Assembly (NCBI RefSeq): GCF_024599795.1
Contig: NZ_CP102246.1
Coordinates: 3,844,001 to 3,908,000 of the forward strand
DNA: 64,000 nucleotides
Reading direction: 5' to 3'
DNA from: Enterobacter cloacae complex sp. R_G8
GTDB lineage: Bacteria; Pseudomonadota; Gammaproteobacteria; Enterobacterales; Enterobacteriaceae
This document shows, piece after piece, positions 42,371 to 52,338 of this stretch (position 1 is its first letter; every line of letters begins with the position of its first letter). The translations under genes and the position numbers were made by a program. Below the pieces are notes generated by a model, which did no database searches, was not told the origin of the DNA, and saw nothing but the letters and a program-made list of their open reading frames with translations.

Positions 42371-43615
42371 ATGCAGGAATTAATTGCTCAGGTTGAAGAG
42401 TTAGGGATTGAAATTAATCACACCACTTCGTTAGTGATTATCTTTGGTATTATTTTTCTTACCGCCATCATTGTTCATTTTATTTTGCACAAAGTGGTGC
42501 TCCGCGCTTTTGAGAAACGCGCGCAGGCCAGCAGCCATTTATGGTTGCAGATCATTACGCAGAACAAGTTATTTCACCGCCTGGCGTTTACCCTTCAGGG
42601 GATAATCGTCAACGTTCAGGCGGTACTGTGGCTGCAAAAAGGTAGCGAAGCAGCGGAAATGCTCACCACCTGCGCGAAGCTGTGGGTGATGGTGTATGCC
42701 CTGCTCTCTTTCTTCTCGCTGCTGGACGTGATTTTTAATCTGTCACAGAAAATGGCGACCGCCTCGCAGTTGCCGCTGAAGGGGATCTTCCAGGGTATCA
42801 AGCTGGTGAGCGCTATTCTGGTGGGGATCTTAATTATCTCCCTGCTGATCGGCCAGTCACCCGCCATTCTGATCAGCGGCCTGGGGGCCATGGCAGCGGT
42901 ATTAATACTGGTGTTTAAAGACCCGATACTCGGACTGGTGGCGGGCATTCAGCTCTCCGCCAACGACATGCTGAAGCTCGGCGACTGGCTGGAGATGCCG
43001 AAATACGGCGCCAACGGCACGGTGACGGACATTGGTCTCACCACGGTTAAAGTTCGCAACTTCGATAACACCATCACCACCATTCCGACGTGGGCGCTGG
43101 TCTCCGACGCCTTTATCAACTGGAGCGGCATGTCTGCCTCCGGCGGGCGACGCATTAAGCGCAGCCTGAATATTGATACCACCAGCATTCACTTCCTGGA
43201 CGAGCATGAGCAGCAGAAGCTGATTCAGGCGAAGCTGCTGAAGCCTTATCTGGCCGCACGTCATGAGGAGATTAACCTGTGGAATCAGCAAAACGGTGAA
43301 GGGGAATCGGTATTAAACCTGCGCAAGATGACCAATATCGGCACCTTTCGCGCCTACCTGAATGAATATCTGCGTAACCACCCGCGGATTCGCAAAGATA
43401 TGACGCTGATGGTGCGCCAGCTGGCGCCTGACGCAAATGGTCTGCCGATTGAAATATATGCCTTCACCAACACGGTGGTCTGGGCAGAATATGAAGAGAT
43501 TCAGGCTGACATCTTCGACCATATTTTTGCCGTGGTGGATGAATTTGGTCTGCGTATTCATCAGTCCCCCACCGGGAACGATATTCGCTCCCTGGCGGGC
43601 GTTATTACACAATAA
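42371..43615 (+). CDS. mscM: MscM (YbdG), miniconductance mechanosensitive channel
   Basis: A 414-residue MscS-family channel closely matching E. coli YbdG. Transmembrane segments run at about 15-40, 70-95, 105-130 and 140-165. The pore-lining region is [20 protein letters not shown], followed by [20 protein letters not shown] and [20 protein letters not shown] (beta domain). It releases osmolytes on hypo-osmotic shock. CAGGAG precedes the ATG. Its stop codon abuts the stop of the convergent LacI gene with no intervening base. Confidence 0.93.
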   Translation: MQELIAQVEELGIEINHTTSLVIIFGIIFLTAIIVHFILHKVVLRAFEKRAQASSHLWLQIITQNKLFHRLAFTLQGIIVNVQAVLWLQKGSEAAEMLTTCAKLWVMVYALLSFFSLLDVIFNLSQKMATASQLPLKGIFQGIKLVSAILVGILIISLLIGQSPAILISGLGAMAAVLILVFKDPILGLVAGIQLSANDMLKLGDWLEMPKYGANGTVTDIGLTTVKVRNFDNTITTIPTWALVSDAFINWSGMSASGGRRIKRSLNIDTTSIHFLDEHEQQKLIQAKLLKPYLAARHEEINLWNQQNGEGESVLNLRKMTNIGTFRAYLNEYLRNHPRIRKDMTLMVRQLAPDANGLPIEIYAFTNTVVWAEYEEIQADIFDHIFAVVDEFGLRIHQSPTGNDIRSLAGVITQ

Positions 43616-44587
43616 TCAGGTACTGGCGCGGGAAATAAAGCGCCAGTCCAGCATGATTCTTTCCGTGGGCGCATCCGGGTTGTCGATCTTATTCAACAGC
43701 AGATCGACCGCCTTGCGCCCGATATCCCGCGAAGGCTGTTCAATGGTGGTCAGCGAGATCATCTCTGCCAGCTCCGTACCGTCAAACCCCACCACCGCGA
43801 TATCCTCCGGCACGCGCAGCCCCGCCTGCTGTATGGCCCGCAGCGCCCCTGCCGCAAGGGTATCGGACACCGCAAATACCGCGTCCGGCGGGTTGTCCTT
43901 CAGCAGATTTTGCATCGCCGCCATGCCCGCGCTGGAGCTGAGATCGCGGGCGTACTCCACCGCCTGATAATCCAGATCCCGCAGGTGAATCACGCTCTTA
44001 TAACCGCGTTCGCGCAGGCGGGCATATTTGTAGCTGAGATCGTGATTGATCATCGCGATACGTTTGCGTCCGCCGTTGGCAAGCTGGCTGATGGCATGCT
44101 GTGACGCGTCCACATCATTGATGCCCACGCAGGAAACCGTTCCGGCGTCGGCGTATTCAGCGCACTGCACCCACGGCGCGGAGCCGATCAGCCCGGCGAG
44201 TTCAGGCAGTTTTGAGAAGGCATCCATGGTGATAATGCCGTCGACGATTTTGCCCGACAGCAGGCTTAACCCCGAGCGGGAGCGTTCGATATCCGATCCG
44301 GAGTTACACAGCAGAATGCGGTAGCCGTTCTTCTCGGCTTCCTCTTCAATGCCCTTCACCACTTCCGCGCAGAACGGGTTGGCGATATTCGAGACCATTA
44401 CCAGGATCATATAGCTGCGCGCGGTACGCAGTTGACGCGCCAGCAAATTGGGCTGGTAGTTGCTCTCTTTAATGGCCTGCAGGACGCGCTCGCGGTTTTT
44501 CGCCTTCACGGTATCGCTGTTGTTAAGCACGCGCGAGACCGTTGCCACGGACACCCCGGCAAGCTGAGCGATTTTCTGGATTGACAT
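43616..44587 (-). CDS. LacI-family regulator of the adjacent sugar-catabolic operon
   Basis: A 323-residue LacI/GalR repressor. The N-terminal helix-turn-helix is IQKIAQLAGVSVATVSRVLN at residues 3-22, with the hinge helix LARQL near 51. The periplasmic-binding-like domain has VMVSNIANPFCAEVVKGIEE, DAVFAVSDTLAAGALRAI and VVGFDGTELAEMI. It is the last gene of the operon-like group (transporter, isomerase, dehydrogenase, regulator, all minus strand). The two GTAATCGATTAC palindromes before the transporter are its likely operators, which implies substrate-inducible autoregulated control. Confidence 0.88.
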   Translation of the reverse strand: MSIQKIAQLAGVSVATVSRVLNNSDTVKAKNRERVLQAIKESNYQPNLLARQLRTARSYMILVMVSNIANPFCAEVVKGIEEEAEKNGYRILLCNSGSDIERSRSGLSLLSGKIVDGIITMDAFSKLPELAGLIGSAPWVQCAEYADAGTVSCVGINDVDASQHAISQLANGGRKRIAMINHDLSYKYARLRERGYKSVIHLRDLDYQAVEYARDLSSSAGMAAMQNLLKDNPPDAVFAVSDTLAAGALRAIQQAGLRVPEDIAVVGFDGTELAEMISLTTIEQPSRDIGRKAVDLLLNKIDNPDAPTERIMLDWRFISRAST

Positions 44588-44662
44588 AGCGACGGCACTT
44601 CCTGCGGTTAACGTTTTATGCAGGCTACCATAAATTCGTTGCCCGGCGAACCGGACAACGCG

Positions 44663-45805
44663 TTACGCTTGCACACGAACCCAGCGCTGCTGCTGATGGC
44701 TTTTCACAATGGCATCAATGATATACATCACATTCGCCCCGTCGTGGAACGTCGCAAACTCGGGCCGCTCAGGCATCACGCCAGCCTGCACGGCACGGTA
44801 AAACTGCGCCATCATGTTTTTAAACGCATCGGGCCAGCCTTCGATATGCCCGCCGGGGAAGTGGGCGCTGTCGGCCACATCGCGGTTCATCAGCGTCGGG
44901 TCATCGCTCAGCGTCTGACTGGCCTGCGCGCGATGGCCGATCCACAGCTGTTGCGGCACCTCCTGATCCCATGCCACCGACCGCTCGCTGCCGTTGATTT
45001 CAAAGGTCAGGCGATTTTTGCGCCCGGCGCTCACCTGCGAAACGCTAAAACAGCCTTTGCTGCCGTCGTCAAAGCGGAACAGCACTGAGCCAAAATCTTC
45101 GGTGGTGACCGGTTTTTCTTCATACTGCGCGTGTTCATCGTGAGTGAAAGTGTGATTGCCTGCCACATTTGCCTTGCGCGTCGGCCAGACGATGGATAAA
45201 TCGGCCATCACCTCGGTGATGCGCCGCCCGGTGACAAACTGCACCGTGTCGCACCAGTGCGAGCCGATATCTGCCACCGCGCGCGATGCGCCACCGAGCG
45301 CCGCATCCACCCGCCAGTTGTAGTCCGTTTCCAGCAGCATCCAGTCCTGCAGATAGCTGCCGTGCGAGGCGAACAGCCGCCCGATGCTGCCCGCGTTCAT
45401 CATGCTTGCCGCCTGGCGCACCATGGCAAACTGGCGATAGACAAAGCTGACGCCGTGTACCACACCCGCCTGCTCCGCCAGCGCCACCAGCTCACGCGCC
45501 TCGTCCGGCGTCATGCACAGCGGTTTTTCGGAGAATACGTGCTTACCCGCGCGCAGGATCTGGCGGTTAATCTCCGCGTGCAGATGGTTTGGCGTGCAGT
45601 TGTGCACCACGTGTAAATCCGGATGTGCAAGCAACGCCTCCACGCTGTCGAAGGCGTGCGGCACGTTAAGCTGACGCGCTTTTTCCTGCGCCCTGGCAAA
45701 CGTACCGTCGCAGAGCGCCACCACCTGCACAAACCCGAGACGCCGAAGCGCCTCGATATGCGCCGGGCCAATAAACCCGCTGCCGATAATGCCGACGTTA
45801 ATCAT
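44663..45805 (-). CDS. Gfo/Idh/MocA-family NAD(P)-dependent sugar dehydrogenase
   Basis: A 380-residue oxidoreductase. The N-terminal Rossmann fold starts MINVGIIGSGFIGPAHIEAL, with VHNCTPNHLHAEI and HVFSEKPLCMTPDEARELV, where EKP is the family motif with the catalytic Lys. The C-terminal domain has DIGSHWCDTVQFVTGR, whose His is catalytic. ATG 45805 follows CAGGAGG and overlaps the isomerase stop by 8 bp. It probably oxidises or epimerises a sugar or inositol derivative; the exact substrate is unknown. Confidence 0.85.
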   Translation of the reverse strand: MINVGIIGSGFIGPAHIEALRRLGFVQVVALCDGTFARAQEKARQLNVPHAFDSVEALLAHPDLHVVHNCTPNHLHAEINRQILRAGKHVFSEKPLCMTPDEARELVALAEQAGVVHGVSFVYRQFAMVRQAASMMNAGSIGRLFASHGSYLQDWMLLETDYNWRVDAALGGASRAVADIGSHWCDTVQFVTGRRITEVMADLSIVWPTRKANVAGNHTFTHDEHAQYEEKPVTTEDFGSVLFRFDDGSKGCFSVSQVSAGRKNRLTFEINGSERSVAWDQEVPQQLWIGHRAQASQTLSDDPTLMNRDVADSAHFPGGHIEGWPDAFKNMMAQFYRAVQAGVMPERPEFATFHDGANVMYIIDAIVKSHQQQRWVRVQA

Positions 45806-46823
45806 CGTTGCCTCCTGCGGCAAAATCATCAAATGCGCGCCCGGAGACCGGAATGATGTGACGGCGAATAAACTCGCTGCCTTCGCGGGCACCGGTATCG
45901 CCGTCCTTAAGGCAGCACTCCCACTCCAGTACCGCCCAGCCGTCAAAATCATACTGGGTCAGCTTGCTGAAGATGCCTTTGAAGTCGATCTGTCCGTCAC
46001 CCAGTGAACGGAACCGCCCGGCACGGTTGAGCCACGGCTGGTAGCCACCGTACACGCCGCTACGCCCGTTGGGACGAAACTCGGCATCCTTCACGTGAAA
46101 CGCTTTAATACGTGCATGGTAGATGTCGATAAAGGTCAGGTAGTCCATCTGCTGGAGCAGCATATGGCTTGGGTCGTAGAGAATGTTGCAGCGCGGGTGG
46201 TTATCAACAAGCGCCAGAAAACGCTCAAAGGTCACTCCATCGTGCAGATCTTCCCCCGGATGCAGCTCAAAACAGACGTTCACGCCCTGCTCGTCAAAGG
46301 CGTCCAGAATCGGGCGCCAGCGGGTGGCCAGTTCCTGGAACGCCGCCTGAAAACGCGGCTCATTGTGCGGCGGCCACGGGTAGAAAAACGGCCATGCCAG
46401 CGAGCCGGAGAAGGTGGCATGCGCCTTCAGGCCTAATCTCGCCGAGGCCACGGCGGCCTGTTTCAGTTTTTCTGTAGCCCACGCCTGCCGGGCGGCCTCA
46501 TTGCCGCGTACGGCTACAGGGGCGAAGTGGTCAAACGCGTCACTGTACACCGGGTTCACCGCCACAAGCTGCCCTTCCAGATGGGTCGACAGCTCGCTGA
46601 TCACCAGCCCGTGCTCCGCCAGCGTGCCGGTGATGTCATCACAATAGGTCTGGCTTTCAGACGCTTTCTGCACATCAAAAATAGCCGGATGGTTACAGGG
46701 GATCTGCACCGCCTTATAGCCCATCGCTGCCGCCCAGCCCGCCAGCCCTTTAAGCGTGTTGAACGGTGCATTCACACCAATAAACTGCGACAGAAAAATA
46801 CCCGGTCCCTTAATCGTTCTCAT
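45798..46823 (-). CDS. Sugar phosphate isomerase/epimerase (AP endonuclease 2-like TIM barrel)
   Basis: A 341-residue xylose-isomerase-like TIM-barrel protein. Metal-binding residues are expected in CFELHPGEDLHDG, NILYDPSHMLLQQ, IKAFHVKDAEF and WAVLEWECC. It starts at ATG 46823 with GGAGG upstream. Together with the following dehydrogenase it is a common pair for catabolism of inositols or keto sugars. The transporter upstream should bring in the substrate. Confidence 0.82.
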   Translation of the reverse strand: MRTIKGPGIFLSQFIGVNAPFNTLKGLAGWAAAMGYKAVQIPCNHPAIFDVQKASESQTYCDDITGTLAEHGLVISELSTHLEGQLVAVNPVYSDAFDHFAPVAVRGNEAARQAWATEKLKQAAVASARLGLKAHATFSGSLAWPFFYPWPPHNEPRFQAAFQELATRWRPILDAFDEQGVNVCFELHPGEDLHDGVTFERFLALVDNHPRCNILYDPSHMLLQQMDYLTFIDIYHARIKAFHVKDAEFRPNGRSGVYGGYQPWLNRAGRFRSLGDGQIDFKGIFSKLTQYDFDGWAVLEWECCLKDGDTGAREGSEFIRRHIIPVSGRAFDDFAAGGNDD

Positions 46824-46838
46824 ACCACCTCCAGAACA

Positions 46839-48077
46839 TTACGCCTTGTCATCTTCATACTTAAACGTGAGAAGGAAAATCAGCGCGATCGCCGCGGCAG
46901 CCACCGCCGGGATCCACCAGAACGTGACCCACGCCTGCGGAACGGCCTGCCCGGCCACCAGGCGGTTATAGAGCGCGCCGGAAATCTGCGAGCCAAGCAG
47001 CATGCCGATACCGTAGGTAAACATCACAATCATGCTCTGCGCCTGACCTTTGACCTTTTCGCCTGCTACCCGGTCGGTATAGATAAAGCCGACGACAAAG
47101 AAGAAATCGTAGCAGACACCGTGCAGCAGAATGCCGAGATAGAGCAGGATGCGCCCCTCCTCGCTGACGCCCAGCGCGAACAGGGCATAACGCACAAACC
47201 ACGCCAGCATGCCGATCAGCAGCATGATTTTCACGCCCAGGCGGCGGAACAGCAGCGGAATGACCAACATGAAGAAGATCTCAGACATCTGCCCGAACGA
47301 CATGGCGGTGCTGACATCCGCAATACCCGCATCCGCCAGATACGAGGCGGTGTAGGCGTAGTAGGTGCCAAGCGGGACGGAGATCAGCATCGCGCAAACG
47401 GAAAAGACGAAGAAATGGCGGGTTTTCAGCAGCGCAAAGGCATCCGCGCAGAAGAGATCGCGCACCTGCACCGGCAGCCCTTTTGCGGGAGCAGGCGTGT
47501 GCGGCAGCGTCAGGCTGTAGAGAGCCAGCAGCACGGAGCTGACTGCCGCCACCTGGAAGATGGTGACACTTGCCGCCACGCCGGTAACGCCGATGAAAAT
47601 GCCCGCCACAATCCAGCCGATGGTGCCGAACACGCGCACCACCGGGAAGGTTTTATCCACGTTCGCCAGGCTGTGAAAGGCGATATTGTTGGTCAGCGCC
47701 AGCGTCGGCATGTAGCAGAGCGTATAGCCGAACAGCAGGCCAATCAGCAACGCACCGTTTTCAGCAATCAGCGCGCCCGGCACAAACCACAGGATCGCCG
47801 CCCCGGCGAGATGCATCACCGCCATCACCTTTTGCGAAGCGAAGAAGCGATCCACCAGCATCCCGAGCACAAACGGCGACAGAATAGAGGCGATGGGCCC
47901 GGCAGAGAACGCATCGCCAATCAGCAACGACATGTTGTGCTGGGTCATCACCAGACCCAGCGTGACCGACCAGCTTCCCCAGATAAAAAACTGCAGAAAC
48001 ATCATCAGCGACAGACGCGGCACCAGCAGCCGGTGCGGTGCTATCGCCTTTCCACTACTTTCAGTTGTTGACACCAT
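46839..48077 (-). CDS. MFS transporter, nucleoside:H+ symporter-like
   Basis: A 412-residue transporter with 12 helices. LMMFLQFFIWGSWSVTLGLV near residue 20 and ADAGIADVSTAMSFGQMSEI are typical of the NupG/XapB nucleoside symporter family, many members of which now transport sugars. ATG 48077 is used, preceded by GGTGGGG; upstream in-frame codons overlap the operator region and lack similarity. It is first in a four-gene group with isomerase, dehydrogenase and LacI regulator. Confidence 0.82.
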   Translation of the reverse strand: MVSTTESSGKAIAPHRLLVPRLSLMMFLQFFIWGSWSVTLGLVMTQHNMSLLIGDAFSAGPIASILSPFVLGMLVDRFFASQKVMAVMHLAGAAILWFVPGALIAENGALLIGLLFGYTLCYMPTLALTNNIAFHSLANVDKTFPVVRVFGTIGWIVAGIFIGVTGVAASVTIFQVAAVSSVLLALYSLTLPHTPAPAKGLPVQVRDLFCADAFALLKTRHFFVFSVCAMLISVPLGTYYAYTASYLADAGIADVSTAMSFGQMSEIFFMLVIPLLFRRLGVKIMLLIGMLAWFVRYALFALGVSEEGRILLYLGILLHGVCYDFFFVVGFIYTDRVAGEKVKGQAQSMIVMFTYGIGMLLGSQISGALYNRLVAGQAVPQAWVTFWWIPAVAAAAIALIFLLTFKYEDDKA

Positions 48078-48097
48078 GATAAGCCCCACCCTCAAAA

Positions 48098-48141
48098 GTA
48101 ATCGATTACAAAACAACTCAAACAAAAAAGTAATCGATTAC
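48098..48141. promoter_or_regulatory. Twin LacI-family operators
   Basis: The 12-bp palindrome GTAATCGATTAC occurs at 48098-48109 and again at 48130-48141, each flanked by A/T runs, 32 bp centre to centre (about three helical turns). CG at the centre of the palindrome is typical of LacI/GalR operators. They lie 21 and 53 bp upstream of the transporter start. Confidence 0.8.
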
Positions 48142-48230
48142 AAAATAAAGATCCTGTGGATCGTAGAAGATTTGGGAGGGGTGTCACGATAAAGAGGCTT
48201 GCCTGATAAACAGATGTGTTCTGATTGGAA

Positions 48231-48250
48231 TTATAGCCAATAGGCTATAA
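48231..48250. promoter_or_regulatory. Operator-like dyad upstream of the XRE gene
   Basis: TTATAGCCAATAGGCTATAA is a perfect inverted repeat with 8-base arms and a 4-base centre, 90 bp before the helix-turn-helix gene. It suits binding by that protein. Confidence 0.6.
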
Positions 48251-48339
48251 GATAATAAGGCGAGGAAGCGACAGGATAAAGAGATGATAGCGCTGGCTGA
48301 CGTTGAGTATCACAGACATCTGGCGAATAAGGAGGCCAT

Positions 48340-48639
48340 ATGGCAACGCTAAAAGAACTTATGGCACAACAGAGCGCGGAAAGTCAGGAGCGTATTGCGG
48401 CGAAAGTTGAAGTGATGCGCAGAATTGTTGCGCTGAACCAACTGCGGGAAGAGCTCAATGTTTCGCAGACAGAACTGGCTGCGGCAATGGGGGTAAAACA
48501 ACCCACGGTGGCGAAAATCGAACAGCCGGGAAACGACCCCCGACTTTCAACGCTCAAACGCTATGTGAGTGCGCTTGGAGGGGAGCTAAGCATCGATGTG
48601 ACGTTACCAAACGGGAAACGGATAGCGTTTGAGATTTAA
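48340..48639 (+). CDS. XRE-family antitoxin-like regulator
   Basis: A 99-residue protein. The helix-turn-helix VSQTELAAAMGVKQPTVAKI lies at about 40-60, followed by DPRLSTLKRYVSALGGELSI, typical of HigA/MqsA-like antitoxins. AAGGAGG precedes the ATG. No toxin gene is seen upstream, only a 22-codon frame (MIALADVEYHRHLANKEAIW) ending just inside this gene, which may be a toxin relic. It is thus an orphan antitoxin or a small regulator that binds the dyad at 48231-48250. Confidence 0.7.
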   Translation: MATLKELMAQQSAESQERIAAKVEVMRRIVALNQLREELNVSQTELAAAMGVKQPTVAKIEQPGNDPRLSTLKRYVSALGGELSIDVTLPNGKRIAFEI

Positions 48640-48651
48640 TATTGCAACATG

Positions 48652-48741
48652 TAGGCCCGGTAAGCGCAGCGCCACCGGGCGTGAAGGCAGGTGCGGTCTG
48701 TTGCCCTCACCCCGGCCCTCTCCCACAGGGAGAGGGAGAAA
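48652..48741. repeat. REP element and stem-loop repeat after pheP
   Basis: A REP-type unit (TAGGCCCGGTAAGCGCAGCG, then CCACCGGGC) at 48652-48680 is followed by CCCTCACCCCGGCCCTCTCC and ACAGGGAGAGGG at 48706-48737, the same stem-loop family that the IS481-like element entered at 29855. They lie between the convergent ends of the XRE gene and pheP and should act as terminators. Confidence 0.65.
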
Positions 48742-48747
48742 AACGGG

Positions 48748-50136
48748 CTACTTTTTGCGTGAGAGTTTAAACGCGATAAACAGGAACACCACCCACACCG
48801 GCAGCAGCATCGCGGACAGGCGCATGTCGTCGATGGTGCACATCAGCACCAGGATCATCGCCAGGAACGCGATACAGATGTAGTTGCCTGCCGGATAGAA
48901 CAGCGCCTTAAACTGTGTCTCACGCCCTTTGCGGCGCATCGCGGCGCGAAAACGCAGGTGCGCCAGGCAGATCATGATCCAGTTCAGCAGCAGCGTGGCG
49001 ACAACCAGTGCCATCAGCAGACCAAAGGCGGATTTCGGCAGCAGGTAGTTAATCAATACCACCAGCGACGTAATGGCCCCGGATAGCAGCAGAGAGTTGA
49101 CCGGTACGCCGCGGCGGCTGACGCGGGTGAGGAATTTCGGGGCGTTACCTTGTACGGAAAGGCCAAACAGCATGCGGCTGTTGGAGTACACCCCGCTGTT
49201 ATAGACCGACAGCGACGCCACCAGAATGACGAAGTTCAGCGCCGAGGCTACCACGTTGCTGTTCAGATCGTGGAAAATCATCACAAAAGGACTGCTGTCG
49301 GACTTCACTTCCACCCACGGATAGAGCGCCAGCAACACCACCAGCGAGCCGATGTAGAACAGCAGAATACGGTACACCACCTGGTTAACCGCTTTCGGAA
49401 TGCTTTTATGTGGATCGCGCGCTTCGGCCGCGGTGATCCCAATCAGCTCCAGCCCGCCGAACGAGAACATAATCACCGCCAGGGACAGGATCAACCCCTT
49501 CCAGCCCGTCGCCAGGAAGCCGCCGTGCTGCCAGAGGTTGTCGATAGTGGCACGCTCGCCGCCGTGACCGGAGAACAGGAGCCACAGGCCAAAGCCGATC
49601 ATGCCGATAATCGCCAGCACCTTGATCAGCGCGAACCAGAACTCGGTTTCACCATACAGGCGCACGTTCACGAGGTTAACGGCGTTGATGATAATAAAGA
49701 AGGCCGCAGCCCAGACCCACGTTGGCACCTCGGGCAGCCAGTACTGCATATAGATGCCTGCGGCGGTCAGCTCAGCCATTCCCACCAGCACAAACATCAC
49801 CCAGTAGTTCCAGCCGGAGAGGAAGCCAGCGAACGGGCCCCAGTATTTATAGGCAAAGTGAGCGAACGAGCCTGACACCGGCTCTTCGACGACCATCTCG
49901 CCGAGCTGGCGCATGATCAGGAAGGCGATAACCCCGGCGATACCGTACCCCAGCAGCACCGCCGGGCCAGCCATCTGAATGGCGGGGCCGATACCGAGAA
50001 ACAGCCCGGTACCGATCGCGCCGCCAAGGGCAATTAACTGAATATGTCGATTTTGCAAACCACGTTGCAGCGTCGGGTTCTGTTCCGACGAAGCTTCAGT
50101 GCTACCGTTGCCTGAAGCGGATGACGCGTCTTTCAC
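48748..50136 (-). CDS. pheP: PheP, phenylalanine-specific permease
   Basis: A 462-residue amino-acid/proton symporter of the APC family with 12 helices, nearly identical to E. coli PheP over its length. Conserved segments include LIALGGAIGTGLFLGIGPAI, RQLGEMVVEEPVSGSFAHFA and FSFGGLELIGITAAEARDP. It imports phenylalanine across the inner membrane. The N-terminal 25 residues are variable as usual. Stop is followed by a repeat hairpin. Confidence 0.94.
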   Translation of the reverse strand: MKDASSASGNGSTEASSEQNPTLQRGLQNRHIQLIALGGAIGTGLFLGIGPAIQMAGPAVLLGYGIAGVIAFLIMRQLGEMVVEEPVSGSFAHFAYKYWGPFAGFLSGWNYWVMFVLVGMAELTAAGIYMQYWLPEVPTWVWAAAFFIIINAVNLVNVRLYGETEFWFALIKVLAIIGMIGFGLWLLFSGHGGERATIDNLWQHGGFLATGWKGLILSLAVIMFSFGGLELIGITAAEARDPHKSIPKAVNQVVYRILLFYIGSLVVLLALYPWVEVKSDSSPFVMIFHDLNSNVVASALNFVILVASLSVYNSGVYSNSRMLFGLSVQGNAPKFLTRVSRRGVPVNSLLLSGAITSLVVLINYLLPKSAFGLLMALVVATLLLNWIMICLAHLRFRAAMRRKGRETQFKALFYPAGNYICIAFLAMILVLMCTIDDMRLSAMLLPVWVVFLFIAFKLSRKK

Positions 50137-50238
50137 GTCCTACCCCTGTCTCTTTTTTAGAAGGGGCACGTTTTAACACTTCATGCTGGTGGTAGCAAGT
50201 TTAACGCCGGGCCAGTGCGTGCACCCGGCGGATAAACG

Positions 50239-52212
50239 TCACGAACCGATGATCCCACCGTCCGCTTTGGTGATCACCACCGTTGACGAACGCGGACGTC
50301 CGTTCGGGTTCGCGTCTGGCCAGTTGGAAACCGCACGCGGATTGGCCGGGTCGGTAATATCATCCCCGCCCTCTCCCGGATGCTGAATGTTAATAAACAG
50401 CGTGCGGTTGTCCGGCGTAAACGCAATCCCGGTGATTTCACACCCGCGTGGGCCGGTCAGGAAACGGCGATACTCATTGGTGCCCGGAATGGTGGCCACC
50501 ATCTGGTTATTGCCCATCCCTTCGTACGCTTTCTTATTAATGGTGCTGGAAGAGACATCGGTCTGGATCCACAGCACGCCTTGGTGATCGAACGACAGGC
50601 CATCGGGGCTGCCGAATGCCGCGCCCTGCATGGAGCCTTTGGCCTTCGGATCGTCGCTGTCGGTACGCCCGGCCATCACCAGAATATCCCATTTAAAGCG
50701 TGCAGAAGCAGGATCGGCTCCCTCTTCGTGCCAGTGCATAATATGACCAAACACGTTGTTGGCGCGCGGGTTAGCGGCATCAACAGGCGCCTTGCCCTCT
50801 TTCCCGCGATCGCTGTTGTTGGTGAGCGTACAGTAGACGCTGCCGCTGGCGTACGGATCGACCGCTATCCACTCAGGGCGATCCATTTTCGTCGCCCCCA
50901 CCACGTCGGCCGCCAGGCGGGTTTTGATCAGCAGATCGCCCTGGTTCTCAAAACCGTTGCTTTTATCCAGACCATTCTGCCCGAAGATCAGCGGCAGCCA
51001 GTCGCCGCTTCCCTCCTCGTTGAACCGGGCGACGTACAGCGTGCCGGAGGTGAGCAGCTGCATGTTGGCTTCACGGTTTGCAGGATCGTATTTTTTGTCC
51101 GAGACAAATTTATAGATGTACTCAAACTTCTGATCGTCCCCCATATAGACCACCACGCGGTTATCGGCGGCGAGCGTGACGGCGGCGCCTTCATGCTTGA
51201 AGCGGCCCAGGGCGGTGTGCTTGCGCGGCGTGGAGGTCGGATCGTAGGGATCAATCTCCACGACCCAGCCGAAACGGTTGGGTTCGTTAGGGGTTTTATC
51301 GACGCTGAACCGGTCATCCACCTCGTTCCAGCGGTAGGATTCATCGCTGTCGCTGATGCCGTAGCGTTTTTCCAGCGGGTTAAGGTCGGCTTTTTTGACA
51401 AAAATATCCGACCAGTTCTCCTCGCAGGTGAGATAGGTGCCCCACGGCGTATGGCCGTTGGCGCAGTTTTGCATGGTGCCCAGTACGCGTTCCCCCTGCG
51501 GGTCGGCGGCGGTTTTCATTAAATCCTGATGCCGCGCCGGGCCGGTAAGCTGCATCGGCGTACTGACGGTAATACGGCGGGCATACGAAGACGGGCGAAC
51601 CACCTGCCAGTCGCTGCCCGTTTTTTTCACTTCTACCACCGACACGCCCATCGCGTTCTGCCCCTTACGGGCCTTGTCGAGACTCCAGTTCGCCGTGCCG
51701 TCGGTAAACAGCATCCCGTTATCAATGTATTCGTGATTCAGCGCCAGCAGGCCATGCTCAGGGTTTTGTTCCCCCTGCGGCAGGCTAAACCACGCCATAC
51801 CGTCGTGGTGCATGCCCGCCTGCACGGCCTGTTCGTCGGTGGTGTTGCTGGCATCCGGTTTGAAAGCCGGCATCTTATCTTTAATCCCCGTCGGGTCGCC
51901 CCAGCGATAAAACGGGCGGGCAATATAGCCTTCCGGCACCCTGACCGTATCTTCCTTGGAGACGTCGATGCTGGTAAAGCCCAGGGAAACCGCTTTTGCC
52001 AGCGCGGAAGGCTTCGATACCGCGGCAATGGCATTTTCGGGTTTGATCAGAAAAGGGAATGAAACGGCAGCGCCCGCTACGGCGCCCATCTGTAAAAAGC
52101 GGCGACGAGAGAGGAATACCTCCGCAACCTCGGAGAATACCGGGTTAGCGCTGCGGTTAGTGATATCGTCGCGATGTTCTTTTTTAAATACGGATTTGAG
52201 GGGTCTGCCCAT
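50239..52212 (-). CDS. PhoX-family alkaline phosphatase, Tat-exported
   Basis: A 657-residue protein of the PhoX (DUF839) family, Ca2+- and iron-dependent phosphatases. A Tat signal is seen at residues 34-62: LSRRRFLQMGAVAGAAVSFP with twin Arg. Family features follow: HDGMAWFSLPQGEQNPEHGL, NCANGHTPWGTYLTCEENW, LGRFKHEGAAVTLA and FTPDNRTLFINIQHPGE. It should release phosphate from organic phosphates in the periplasm. It is monocistronic; no Pho box was identified by eye. Confidence 0.88.
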   Translation of the reverse strand: MGRPLKSVFKKEHRDDITNRSANPVFSEVAEVFLSRRRFLQMGAVAGAAVSFPFLIKPENAIAAVSKPSALAKAVSLGFTSIDVSKEDTVRVPEGYIARPFYRWGDPTGIKDKMPAFKPDASNTTDEQAVQAGMHHDGMAWFSLPQGEQNPEHGLLALNHEYIDNGMLFTDGTANWSLDKARKGQNAMGVSVVEVKKTGSDWQVVRPSSYARRITVSTPMQLTGPARHQDLMKTAADPQGERVLGTMQNCANGHTPWGTYLTCEENWSDIFVKKADLNPLEKRYGISDSDESYRWNEVDDRFSVDKTPNEPNRFGWVVEIDPYDPTSTPRKHTALGRFKHEGAAVTLAADNRVVVYMGDDQKFEYIYKFVSDKKYDPANREANMQLLTSGTLYVARFNEEGSGDWLPLIFGQNGLDKSNGFENQGDLLIKTRLAADVVGATKMDRPEWIAVDPYASGSVYCTLTNNSDRGKEGKAPVDAANPRANNVFGHIMHWHEEGADPASARFKWDILVMAGRTDSDDPKAKGSMQGAAFGSPDGLSFDHQGVLWIQTDVSSSTINKKAYEGMGNNQMVATIPGTNEYRRFLTGPRGCEITGIAFTPDNRTLFINIQHPGEGGDDITDPANPRAVSNWPDANPNGRPRSSTVVITKADGGIIGS

Positions 52213-52338
52213 AGCGGCTTCCTGTCATTGGCCAAGAGGTAAAGGTCTGGAGGCCAGTGTAAGAAGCTTTTATTACAATTTTATAACACGATACGGAAGG
52301 ATGGGGGCATCCCTGCCCCGGATAACGAGGTGGAACGC

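Noticed and set aside
46527..48071. A 514-codon open frame opposite the MFS and isomerase genes
   Set aside because: Extremely Arg/His/Gln-rich, spans two genuine genes and has no start signal.
48284..48352. A real 22-codon toxin gene before the XRE gene
   Set aside because: Too short, no clear family, and it runs into the next start; mentioned only as a possible relic.
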